In this document: positions 1 through 6,118 of the stretch, in pieces
How positions within the stretch are numbered: the first letter of the stretch is position 1
Layout: the number at the start of each line of letters is the position of its first letter
Origin: Pseudomonadota bacterium
GTDB taxonomy: Bacteria > Pseudomonadota > Gammaproteobacteria > Pseudomonadales > Pseudomonadaceae
Direction: 5' to 3'
Assembly: GCA_023388335.1 (NCBI GenBank)
Contig: JAEWGL010000145.1
Coordinates: 1 to 29,935 of the forward strand
DNA: 29,935 nt
The notes under the pieces: generated by a model
The model's input: only the letters and a program-made list of their open reading frames with translations
Told to the model about the DNA's origin: nothing
Database searches by the model: none
Translations under genes and position numbers: made by a program

Positions 1-241
1 GGATCGCCTTGGCAAACCCGCTCAGGTAATAGGCGGCCCAGATCATGTCGCCATCTTCATCCACAGCCCCCGCGAGGATCAGCTTGTGCACGCACCCCAT
101 CAGGGTCGAGGCCTGTTCCAGCGCATAGTCGCAGGGCACGCCAGGGCTGATGCGGAACAGGTCCATGGGCGGATTCTGGGTGGTGATGAAGCTCGTCACG
201 CCTGCGGTAGTGGCCTTCTCGGCCTCGGGAAGCGCGCTCAT
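1..241 (-). CDS. DUF3077 family protein, partial (3' end outside the window)
   Basis: Small minus-strand gene cut by the window edge; about 80 residues from its start are visible. Recognisable features are an N-terminal stretch ending in TTQNPPMDLFRI, then SPGVPCDYALEQAS and a cysteine in LMGCVHKL, typical of the short DUF3077 proteins that are frequent in Pseudomonas. No catalytic motif, signal peptide or membrane segment is visible, and the family's function is not known to me. The ATG (239-241) overlaps the TGA of the upstream DUF6124-type gene (ATGA), so the two are co-transcribed and probably translationally coupled. Family assignment is by recognition of sequence style, not by search. 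Confidence 0.75.
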   Translation of the reverse strand, partial: MSALPEAEKATTAGVTSFITTQNPPMDLFRISPGVPCDYALEQASTLMGCVHKLILAGAVDEDGDMIWAAYYLSGFAKAI

Positions 242-528
242 GTCATCACCTCCCGGCGCTCACTGGCCTGCAGCTTGGCGAGCGCGTGTTCGATCAGGGC
301 CTTGGCGGTTTCGGCCGAATGCAGCACGTTGACCAGCATACCGTGGCCCGGCTCGTTCGCATGGGCGTAGCAATAGCCATCGGTAGTCTCGAAGATACCG
401 CGCAGCAGTTCGCTGGCATAGGCCAAGGAGTCGGGAGGCGTCAGGTCGCTGTGGATGGTGAAGTAGGGGGTGGTGATGACCTTGCGGGGGGCAGCGTAAT
501 GCGGGGGATCGGGGACGATCTTTTTCAT
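238..528 (-). CDS. DUF6124-type small protein
   Basis: A 96-residue protein starting MKKIVPDPP and rich in short helical segments (SLAYASELLRGIFETTDGY; TAKALIEHALAKLQ). It resembles the DUF6124/DUF3077 group of small Pseudomonas proteins, which often sit in pairs; no function is established to my knowledge. The start is supported by a strong AGGAG followed by seven bases and ATG. The gene overlaps the next one by four bases, forming a two-gene unit. The leader upstream is repeat-rich and structured (see 529-1003), which suggests post-transcriptional control, but that is inference. It could also be a regulatory or antitoxin-like protein; nothing in the sequence decides this. Confidence 0.75.
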   Translation of the reverse strand: MKKIVPDPPHYAAPRKVITTPYFTIHSDLTPPDSLAYASELLRGIFETTDGYCYAHANEPGHGMLVNVLHSAETAKALIEHALAKLQASERREVMT

Positions 529-1003
529 GGCGCAACTCCTATACCGTTTCGGGAGCCATCAAACCCACCCTTCTCACGGGATGAGGGTGACAGCCGTACG
601 CGGGGTGAGAAACCGAGGGTATAGGAACCCGGCCAGACCGAAGTCTGCCCGCGCACGGCTGTCATAACACAACGGCCGCCATCCAATACCGTCGGGTTTC
701 TCACGCCCGGTCGCCAAGCAGACGACTCGAGGAAATTAGCCCTGATACTGGTCCCCTACAACAGGGAAAAGGCAGCAGTGTGCGTAGGATACTTCCCAAA
801 GTGACGAGGTCTGAAATTTTTCGACAAGTCACGCCGGCGACTTGGGATGCAAATCAGTCCGCAGCAAGCGGAGGCTACCGCTTACTTCCACCGCGAGAGG
901 CGTTGCAACAGCGCCACCAGCCCTCTAGTCTCGCCATGACCTCTGCACCGAGGAGCCCAAGCACAGCGAGAACTGCGCCGCAAAATCCGGGAGAAAAAGC
1001 AGC
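529..1003. other. Gene-free region with repeat-rich leader
   Basis: No convincing gene in 475 bases. The part nearest the DUF6124-type gene (529-711) is full of mirrored repeats: GACAGCCGT at 589-597 pairs with ACGGCTGTC at 655-663; GTGAGAAACC at 605-614 pairs with GGTTTCTCAC at 695-704, and TTCTCACGGG recurs at 571-580. A short stem with a TTCG tetraloop on the minus strand (634-647) sits between them. The remainder (712-1003) is less GC-rich and shows only weak short palindromes. An open frame at 780-1007 ends in a TGA overlapping the ATG at 1004 but has no recognisable protein character; it might be the remnant of a gene once coupled to the nuclease gene. Confidence 0.5.
589..704 (-). repeat. 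Nested inverted repeats in leader of the DUF6124-type gene
   Basis: Perfect 9-base arms (589-597 and 655-663) and perfect 10-base arms (605-614 and 695-704) interlock, with a small UUCG-capped stem at 634-647 between them. In minus-strand RNA the two pairings cross each other, so they could be alternative folds or the trace of an inverted duplication. Related TATAGG/TATTGG motifs occur beside both copies, which favours duplication of a leader segment. The function is unknown. Confidence 0.5.
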
Positions 1004-1109
1004 ATGAGCGACAGCCCCCAGCCTCACAACCCCACCCGAGGGCTACAGCGACTGGCTTGCCGAGCTCAAAGGCCGCATCCACACCGCCCAGCAGCGCGCC
1101 ACGCTCGCG
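1004..1109 (+). pseudogene. Out-of-frame 5' end of the YhcG/DUF1016 gene
   Basis: ATG at 1004 opens a frame that reads MSDSPQPHNP and then loses resemblance to the family, while the +1 frame from about 1035 reads the expected PEGYSDWLAELKGRIHTAQQ. The switch lies within or next to CCCC (1030-1033). A single-base length change there restores a gene of 1004-2039. The ATG is preceded by GGGAGAAAAAGCAGC, a plausible ribosome binding site, which supports 1004 as the original start. Confidence 0.65.
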
Positions 1110-2039
1110 GTGAACCGCGAACTGGTGTTGCTCTATTGGCAGATCGGTCACGACATTTTGAGTCGACAGGCACAACAAGGCTGGGGAGCCAAGGTCATCG
1201 AACGCTTGGCGCAGGACTTGCGCGCTGTCTTTCCCGATATGAAAGGGTTTTCGCCACGCAATCTCAAATACATGCGCGCTTTCGCCGAGGCGTGGCCGGA
1301 CGTGGAGTTTGTGCAACAGGCTGCTGCACAATTGCCTTGGGGCCATAATCTGGTACTGCTGGACAAGCTGCCCGGTCCCGAAACCCGCCGCTGGTACGCC
1401 GCCCAGGCCATCGAGCACAACTGGTCGCGCAACATCCTGGTGATGCAGATCGAGGCCCGCCTGCTGGAGCGCAGTGGCAAGGCAGTCTGCAACTTCGAGA
1501 GCCACCTGCCCAAACCGCAATCCGATCTGGCCCGCGAGTCGCTGAAAGACCCTTACCGCTTCGACTTCCTCGGCCTGACCCTCGATGCCCAAGAGCGCGA
1601 GATCGAAAACGTGCTGGTCAGGCACGTGACTGAATTCCTGCTGGAACTGGGCGCCGGCTTCGCTTTTGTCGGCCAGCAAGTGCTGCTGGACGTAGGCGGC
1701 GATGAGTGCTTCATCGACCTGCTGTTCTATCACCTCAAGCTGCGTTGCTATGTGGTGGTTGAACTCAAGGCCGGCAAATTCAAGCCCGAGCATCTGGGAC
1801 AGTTGGGCTTCTACCTCACCGCAGTGGATGCTCAGGTCAAGCACCCACACGATGGCCCAACCATCGGCCTACTGCTGTGCAAGAGCAAGAACAAGGTCGT
1901 GGCCGAGTATGCCTTGCGTGACAACGCCCGCCCAATCGGCGTTGCCGAATACCAATTGGTAGAGTCGCTGCCGACAGAGCTGCAGACCAGCTTGCCCAGC
2001 ATCGAGCAGATCGAGCGCGAGCTGGCCGGTGATTCGTAG
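1110..2039 (+). CDS. YhcG/DUF1016 family PD-(D/E)xK nuclease, 5' end frameshifted
   Basis: From the GTG at 1110 the protein is 309 residues. The N-terminal DUF1016 half (NRELVLLYWQIG, GFSPRNLKYMRAFAEAWP) is followed by a PD-(D/E)xK nuclease domain with D203 in FIDLLFYH, E218-x-K220 in VVELKAGKF and Q231. YhcG-like proteins are found near restriction-modification and other DNA-defence genes; the exact substrate is not known. Homology-like sequence continues upstream of 1110 (PEGYSDWLAELK at about 1035-1070), but that frame has no start and closes at TGA 1005-1007. The natural ATG at 1004 is one frame away. Removing one C from the C4 run at 1030-1033 would join them into MSDSPQPHNPPEGYSDWL, so this is a likely frameshift or base-call error. 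As read, only an internal-start product would be made. No hsd genes adjoin it. Confidence 0.8.
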   Translation: MNRELVLLYWQIGHDILSRQAQQGWGAKVIERLAQDLRAVFPDMKGFSPRNLKYMRAFAEAWPDVEFVQQAAAQLPWGHNLVLLDKLPGPETRRWYAAQAIEHNWSRNILVMQIEARLLERSGKAVCNFESHLPKPQSDLARESLKDPYRFDFLGLTLDAQEREIENVLVRHVTEFLLELGAGFAFVGQQVLLDVGGDECFIDLLFYHLKLRCYVVVELKAGKFKPEHLGQLGFYLTAVDAQVKHPHDGPTIGLLLCKSKNKVVAEYALRDNARPIGVAEYQLVESLPTELQTSLPSIEQIERELAGDS

Positions 2040-2076
2040 CAGGGTTCGGAGGTGAAAGTGCTTTCAGGAGGGCATT

Positions 2077-2100
2077 AAAAAGCCGGCTTGTGGCCGGCTT
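2077..2100 (-). terminator. Rho-independent terminator (minus), also a hairpin after the nuclease gene
   Basis: AAGCCGGC (2080-2087) and GCCGGCTT (2093-2100) form a perfect 8-base stem with a 5-base loop. The A-run at 2077-2081 gives a T-tract on the minus strand, so it is best formed for transcripts coming from the S24-like gene; on the plus strand it is a strong hairpin 40 bases after the nuclease stop but lacks a U-run. Confidence 0.65.
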
Positions 2101-2298
2101 CTCGGGGACGGTCTTGGCTAATTTTTGGTAAGCCGCAACCGCCTTAAACTGATCGGCACATGGCCTAAAAAGATGGCGGACGGCTGGGTCAGGCGTCGCC
2201 AGGCCCTCTACGTCGCGGCTGAGCCGGGAGAGGAAAAAGTGCCGCGTAGGATACAAGGCCTGGCGCGGGATGCCCAGCAAAAAATCTTGCAAGGTGTT

Positions 2299-3009
2299 TC
2301 AGTCTGGGCGGCTGGGGCGCAGGTGGGCCCACCAGAATACCCAGCCGATGATTTCCAGCCCTTGGACCCGGCGCTGGGCGGGGGTGAAATGCTCGCTGGG
2401 ATGGTTGCGCAGGTCCTGGCTGTGCAGGCAGAGCATGCCCTGGTCGGTGAGGCTGAGGCTGTGGACGCGCAGCTTGCCGTTGTGTAGCAGGGCGTAGGTC
2501 TCGCCTTCGACCACGCGGGTCAGGCTGCGGTCGATGGCCAGGGTGGTGCCGTGGGGCAGGGCGGGGCTCATGTTGTGCGCGGGCATGCTCAGGCAAAGGG
2601 CGTCGCGCGGGGCGACGCCCAGGGCATCCAAGGCGCGGATGGGCAGTCGCAGGTTGCCGCCGGGGACTTGTTCGAGGCGCCCATCGCGCACGCAATAGAA
2701 CGGGATCGGAGCGTCCTGGCCGTCATGCGCCATGAGCGCGAAAGGGGGGTGGGCCTCGGGCGTGTGCCGGGGGCAGGGTGTGCACAGGCGGGGAATAGGG
2801 TTGAGGTACTTTGGGCCTTGACCGCAATGCAGCCAGCGGCGATGCACGCACAGCAGATCGGCGATCTCGTCCAGCCGCGCGAGGGGCACGCCGCGCTTGA
2901 ACCAGTTGTTGACATGCTGGGGCGTGACCTTGCGCTGAGCGGCAAAGTCGGAGGCGGTCAGGTTGCACTCCTGGAGGAGGGCTTTCAGGCGTTCACCAGA
3001 GCTTTTCAT
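2299..3009 (-). CDS. HTH transcriptional regulator with S24-like domain lacking catalytic residues
   Basis: A 236-residue protein of LexA/CI-repressor architecture. Residues about 5-60 are an XRE-type helix-turn-helix (TASDFAAQRKVTPQHVNNWF), a proline-rich linker covers 70-100, and residues 115-230 match the S24 beta-fold (MPAHNMSPALPHGTTLAID, GETYALLHNGKLRVHSLSL). In active S24 proteins the first motif is GDSMxP and the second carries the catalytic Lys. Here the serine position is N146 and the lysine position H183, so self-cleavage is not expected. It probably acts as an oligomeric DNA-binding repressor that does not respond to RecA through cleavage. An inverted GTAGGA repeat upstream could be its operator. 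No prophage genes lie beside it, so its target may be itself or the neighbouring accessory genes. Confidence 0.8.
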   Translation of the reverse strand: MKSSGERLKALLQECNLTASDFAAQRKVTPQHVNNWFKRGVPLARLDEIADLLCVHRRWLHCGQGPKYLNPIPRLCTPCPRHTPEAHPPFALMAHDGQDAPIPFYCVRDGRLEQVPGGNLRLPIRALDALGVAPRDALCLSMPAHNMSPALPHGTTLAIDRSLTRVVEGETYALLHNGKLRVHSLSLTDQGMLCLHSQDLRNHPSEHFTPAQRRVQGLEIIGWVFWWAHLRPSRPD

Positions 3010-3109
3010 GGGCTCCAGTCTATCGAGCAGTGATGCTTGGGGAAATAAACGATGGGTTCAGATTTATTGTAGGAAAACAGCGGGTTCGCAGGAATTTACC
3101 GAAGATGGC

Positions 3110-3133
3110 GTAGGAGTGCATTACCAATCCTAC
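3110..3133. promoter_or_regulatory. Possible operator of the HTH/S24-like gene
   Basis: GTAGGA (3110-3115) and TCCTAC (3128-3133) form an inverted repeat with a 12-base spacer about 100 bases upstream of the regulator start. A third GTAGGA lies at 3069-3074. The arrangement fits a dimeric repressor site, but the arm is short and binding is inferred only from position. Confidence 0.3.
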
Positions 3134-3171
3134 AGGCGGAATTGGGCTGAGGAATGCGAAGGGCCAAAAGT

Positions 3172-3198
3172 AAAAAACCCCGCGGATGCGGGGTTCTT
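3172..3198 (-). terminator. Rho-independent terminator of ppa
   Basis: AACCCCGC (3176-3183), GGAT loop, GCGGGGTT (3188-3195): a perfect 8-base GC-rich stem. On the minus strand it is followed by a run of six T. It starts 15 bases after the ppa stop codon. Confidence 0.9.
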
Positions 3199-3212
3199 CA
3201 TGCAAGCCAGGC

Positions 3213-3740
3213 TCAGCCTTTGTAGGCAGCCACCGACTTGGTGATCGCCGCGCGGGCAGCGTCAGCACCCTCCCAGCCTTCGATCTTGACCCACTTGCCT
3301 TTCTCCAGATCCTTGTAGTTCTCGAAGAAGTGCTTGATCTGCTCCAGCAGCAGGGCTGGCAGGTCGGTGTATTCCTTCACGTCGACGTACAGCTGCGACA
3401 GCTTGTCGTGCGGTACGGCGATGACCTTGGCGTCGCCGCCGCCGTCGTCGGTCATGTTCAGGATGCCGACCGGACGGGCGCGGATCACCGAACCTGGGGC
3501 GACCGGGTACGGGGTCACGACCAGCACGTCGAGCGGGTCACCGTCGTCGGCCAGGGTGTTGGGGATGTAGCCGTAGTTGGCTGGGTAGAACATTGGGGTG
3601 GCCATGAAACGGTCAACGAACAGGCAGTCGCTGTCCTTGTCGATTTCGTACTTGATCGGCGCGTGGTTGGCCGGGATCTCGATGGCGACGTAGATGTCGT
3701 TCGGCAGGTCTTTGCCAGCCGGAATCTTGCTGTAGCTCAT
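3213..3740 (-). CDS. ppa: Inorganic pyrophosphatase
   Basis: Cytoplasmic family I inorganic pyrophosphatase of 175 residues, the usual length for bacteria. It hydrolyses pyrophosphate to two phosphates with Mg2+, pulling nucleic-acid, protein and lipid synthesis forward. The signature D66-G-D68-P-L-D71 (DDGDPLDVLVV) is intact; FYPANYGYIPNT and the Lys/Tyr-rich C-terminus (KGKWVKIEGW) are also typical. The gene stands alone: it has its own promoter-like TATAAT at 3779-3784 and a strong terminator just downstream. Confidence 0.97.
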   Translation of the reverse strand: MSYSKIPAGKDLPNDIYVAIEIPANHAPIKYEIDKDSDCLFVDRFMATPMFYPANYGYIPNTLADDGDPLDVLVVTPYPVAPGSVIRARPVGILNMTDDGGGDAKVIAVPHDKLSQLYVDVKEYTDLPALLLEQIKHFFENYKDLEKGKWVKIEGWEGADAARAAITKSVAAYKG

Positions 3741-3778
3741 TGGGCAGTGCCCCCATGTTTGACCAAAAATTGGTCGCG

Positions 3779-3784
3779 ATTATA
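3779..3784 (-). promoter_or_regulatory. Likely -10 box of the ppa promoter
   Basis: TATAAT on the minus strand about 40 bases upstream of the ppa ATG; the -35 region (TGGCAA at 3802-3807, 17-base spacing) is a poor match. A palindromic ACCAATTTTTGGT lies in the short leader at 3763-3775. Confidence 0.5.
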
Positions 3785-3871
3785 GGCACATTCCGACGGG
3801 GTTGCCACGCTTGGGCTGATGTCCGGGGGTGGGGCTGTAATGACGACGTTAGTGGCAATGAGGTTGACGCT

Positions 3872-4690
3872 TCAGTACTCACGGTACTCACGGTACTCAG
3901 GGTGCTCACGCTGCAGCCGCTCGAGGCGGGCCAGTGGGTCCTGGCGGTAGAAGAGGCTGAGTTGGCGGTAGACGGCAGGGTAGGCCTGGTGCAACAGGTC
4001 GGGCGCGCTGAAGAAGTATTCGCTGGTCACGGCGAAGAATTCGGCGGGGTTTTCCGCGGCATACGGGTCGATGGCGGTCTCGGCGTCGGGGTTCTGGTCC
4101 AGCTGGCGGTTCAGGTCATCGAAGGCCTGCTGCATGGCCTGGGCCCAGTCGGCGACACGCATGGCGTCGTGCAGCGGGGGCAGGCCGTTGGCATCGCCGT
4201 TGAGCATGTCGAGTTTGTGCGCCAGCTCGTGGATGACCAGGTTGTAGCTCTCCCAGCCGCCACTGGCCAGCACGCCGGGCCAAGCGAGGATCACCGGGCC
4301 TTGCTGCCAGGCCTCGCCGCTGTGCTCGCCGTCCCATTCGTGCTCCACGCCGCTGGCGTCGCGGTGGCGTTGGGGACTGACGAAGTCGTCCGGGTAGAGG
4401 ATGATTTCGTGGAAGCCCTGGTACCAGTTCAGCTCGCCCAGGTGCAGCAGCGGCAATTGGGCCTGGACGGCCAGGAACAGGCGCTGTTCGTCATCGAGCT
4501 CGACGCCGGGCAAGGCCGTCAGGTGCTTGTCGTGCAGGAACAGCACGCTGGCCTGCTGTAGCCAGCGCTCCTCTTCTTCACTGATGCCGTCGAGCAGCGG
4601 CAGGCGCTGGCGCACGGCGTGCCAGCGCTGCGGCTCGATCGGGTGGCGCGCCAGCGTGCGCTGGCGCCGCCAGGCGCGCAGGGACCACAT
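3872..4690 (-). CDS. mtfA: MtfA-family zinc-dependent peptidase
   Basis: A 272-residue protein of the MtfA (DgsA anti-repressor) family. In E. coli MtfA binds the Mlc repressor and is a zinc aminopeptidase; its partner in Pseudomonas is not established. The zinc site H154-E155-L-A-H158 and the distal E217 (NPAEFFA) are present, as are the conserved WPGVLASGGWESYNLVIHE and FHEIILYPDDF blocks. The ATG at 4690 was chosen because family similarity begins there (MWSLRAWRR) and because longer readings run into dedA. It lies eight bases after the dedA stop, so the two are one transcription unit. The C-terminus ends in REYREY encoded by a 9-base tandem repeat. Confidence 0.9.
   Translation of the reverse strand: MWSLRAWRRQRTLARHPIEPQRWHAVRQRLPLLDGISEEEERWLQQASVLFLHDKHLTALPGVELDDEQRLFLAVQAQLPLLHLGELNWYQGFHEIILYPDDFVSPQRHRDASGVEHEWDGEHSGEAWQQGPVILAWPGVLASGGWESYNLVIHELAHKLDMLNGDANGLPPLHDAMRVADWAQAMQQAFDDLNRQLDQNPDAETAIDPYAAENPAEFFAVTSEYFFSAPDLLHQAYPAVYRQLSLFYRQDPLARLERLQREHPEYREYREY
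3875..3902. repeat. 9-base tandem repeat at the 3' end of mtfA
   Basis: GTACTCACG occurs twice and is followed by a third, imperfect copy GTACTCAGG. It encodes the repeated Tyr-Arg-Glu tail of MtfA (EYREYREY). Since the unit is three codons, copy-number change would not shift the frame. Confidence 0.8.
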
Positions 4691-4698
4691 GCCGAAGG

Positions 4699-5346
4699 TC
4701 AGTGGGCCTTGGCGGTGCGGCCAAGGCGGCCGCGGAGCAGGCCGATGATCATCGGTACCAGCGACAGGATGATGATGGCGACGATCATCAGCGACAGGTT
4801 CTTCTTGATGAACGGCACGTTGCCGAAGAAATAGCCGAGGGTCACCAGGCCGCCCACCCAAAGCACGGTGCCCGCGACGCTGAAACCCAGGAAGCGCGGG
4901 TAATGCATCTTGGCAATACCGGCGACGAACGGGGCAAAGGTCCGCAGGATCGGCAGGAAGCGCGCCAGGGTGACGGTCTTGCCGCCATGGCGTTCGTAGA
5001 AGTCGTGGGTCTGCTGCAGGTAGTCGCGGCGGAAGATCTTCGACGTGGGGTTGCGGAACAGCCGCTCGCCCGCCGTTCGCCCGATCACGTAGTTGGTGCT
5101 GTCCCCCAGGATTGCCGCCGCCATCAGCAGGCCGCCCAGCAGTACCGGGTCCATGCCACCACCGGCGGCCACCGCGCCGGCGATGAACAATAGCGAATCG
5201 CCCGGCAGGAAGGGCATCACCACCAAGCCGGTCTCGCAGAAGATCACCGTGAACAGGATGGCGTAGATCCAGGGACCGTAGTTGTTGACCAGCAGATCGA
5301 GGTAAGCGTCGAGATGCAGGATAAGGTCAAGCGGGTTGAAGTCCAT
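4699..5346 (-). CDS. dedA: DedA family membrane protein
   Basis: A 215-residue inner-membrane protein close to E. coli DedA. Conserved blocks are FCETGLVVMPFLPGDSLLF (E38, D50), GDSTNYVIGR (D82), GGKTVTLARFLPILRTFAPFVAG (R129, R135) and several membrane helices. DedA proteins are implicated in flipping or recycling lipid carriers such as undecaprenyl phosphate and in membrane-potential homeostasis. The ATG at 5346 is preferred to a GTG at 5355 because AGGTG lies six bases upstream of it. mtfA follows after eight bases. A consensus -10 box lies about 115 bases upstream, giving a leader of about 110 bases. Confidence 0.93.
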   Translation of the reverse strand: MDFNPLDLILHLDAYLDLLVNNYGPWIYAILFTVIFCETGLVVMPFLPGDSLLFIAGAVAAGGGMDPVLLGGLLMAAAILGDSTNYVIGRTAGERLFRNPTSKIFRRDYLQQTHDFYERHGGKTVTLARFLPILRTFAPFVAGIAKMHYPRFLGFSVAGTVLWVGGLVTLGYFFGNVPFIKKNLSLMIVAIIILSLVPMIIGLLRGRLGRTAKAH

Positions 5347-5460
5347 GTACAGCACCTGTGTTCTAGACCCGCAGCTACGGGCACGCGATGACGGTCAATG
5401 CGAAGGGCGTAGGCTTGGTCGCCCTGGGCTGGGTAAATTTTCACACATGAAAGAGGGCCA

Positions 5461-5468
5461 TTATACGG
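5461..5468 (-). promoter_or_regulatory. Likely -10 box for dedA-mtfA
   Basis: The minus strand reads CCGTATAATGG here, a perfect TATAAT, about 115 bases upstream of the dedA start. No good -35 hexamer is seen at 16-18 bases, so the promoter may need an activator or be weak. Confidence 0.45.
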
Positions 5469-5524
5469 CTATGTCAGGATTGTGCCCGGACAGTTTGTAG
5501 CTGAGGGTTTCGGCGGGATGAACC

Positions 5525-5542
5525 GGCAGGCGGGTGCCTGCC
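5525..5542 (-). terminator. Hairpin after the GNAT gene, possible weak terminator
   Basis: GGCAGGC (5525-5531) and GCCTGCC (5536-5542) form a perfect 7-base stem with a GGGT loop, 10 bases downstream of the acetyltransferase stop. There is no T-run, so termination would be inefficient or Rho-assisted. Confidence 0.4.
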
Positions 5543-5551
5543 AGGCGCAGA

Positions 5552-6010
5552 TCAGTCGCCGTTGATCGGCAGGATGTAGTTCTTGAACTCGGTGTCTTCA
5601 CGAAAGCCCATCGACTCGTAGGTTTTCTTCGCCACCTCGTTGCCGATACTGGTGGACACGCGCAGGCGCACCGCGTTGGTTTCCTTGGCCATCTTCTTGG
5701 CTTCGCGCATGAGGTTATCGGCCACCAGCATGCGCCGGAAGTCTTCGGCGACATAGATGTCGTTGACGATCCATACGCGTTTGAGCGACAGGGAGGAAAA
5801 GCTCGGGTAGAGCTGGCAGAACCCCATCAGCCGCGTGTCGTCATCGTCCGGCAGGGCCAGGTAGATCACGGATTCGCCGCGTTCGAGACGTTTTTCCAAG
5901 AAGCGGCGCGAGGTGTCCGGGTAAGGCAGCTGCCCATAGAATTCGCGGTATTTGACGAAGAGCGGGGCGAGCAGGCCCAGGTGTTCCAGGGTGGCTTGGA
6001 TGATGCGCAT
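5552..6010 (-). CDS. GNAT family N-acetyltransferase
   Basis: A 152-residue single-domain protein. The central strand and acetyl-CoA loop of the GNAT fold are visible in VNDIYVAEDFRRMLVADNL (residues 82-100), followed by VRLRVSTSIGNEVAKKTYESMGF (114-136), the usual last motif ending in YxxxGF. It should transfer an acetyl group from acetyl-CoA to an amine; the substrate cannot be told. It sits downstream of eutC on the same strand after about 110 bases and, as I recall, holds the same place in P. aeruginosa, yet nothing shows a role in ethanolamine use. ATG at 6010 has GAGG nine bases upstream. Confidence 0.9.
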   Translation of the reverse strand: MRIIQATLEHLGLLAPLFVKYREFYGQLPYPDTSRRFLEKRLERGESVIYLALPDDDDTRLMGFCQLYPSFSSLSLKRVWIVNDIYVAEDFRRMLVADNLMREAKKMAKETNAVRLRVSTSIGNEVAKKTYESMGFREDTEFKNYILPINGD

Positions 6011-6118
6011 AAGCAGGCCTCAGCGTCCATTGGGGAAGCGGCGGATTACCAGCAGCCTTCCATGCGAATGCTGCCCAATGCAGGGTGAAAGCGCAATCCG
6101 CTCTGCGTGACATGATTT

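Noticed and set aside
780..1007. 75-residue open frame ending in a TGA overlapping the ATG at 1004
   Set aside because: Composition is not protein-like, there is no ribosome site, and no family features are seen; kept only as a possible remnant in the region description.
882..1850. 322-residue minus-strand open frame opposite the nuclease gene
   Set aside because: It is a shadow frame: the plus strand shows clear DUF1016 and PD-(D/E)xK motifs.
1837..2292. 151-residue minus-strand open frame beside the S24-like gene
   Set aside because: It runs through the terminator hairpin and antisense into the nuclease gene, with no recognisable motif.
1..3010. Prophage or integrative element
   Set aside because: A repressor-like gene and a nuclease are present, but there is no integrase, structural gene or convincing attachment site.
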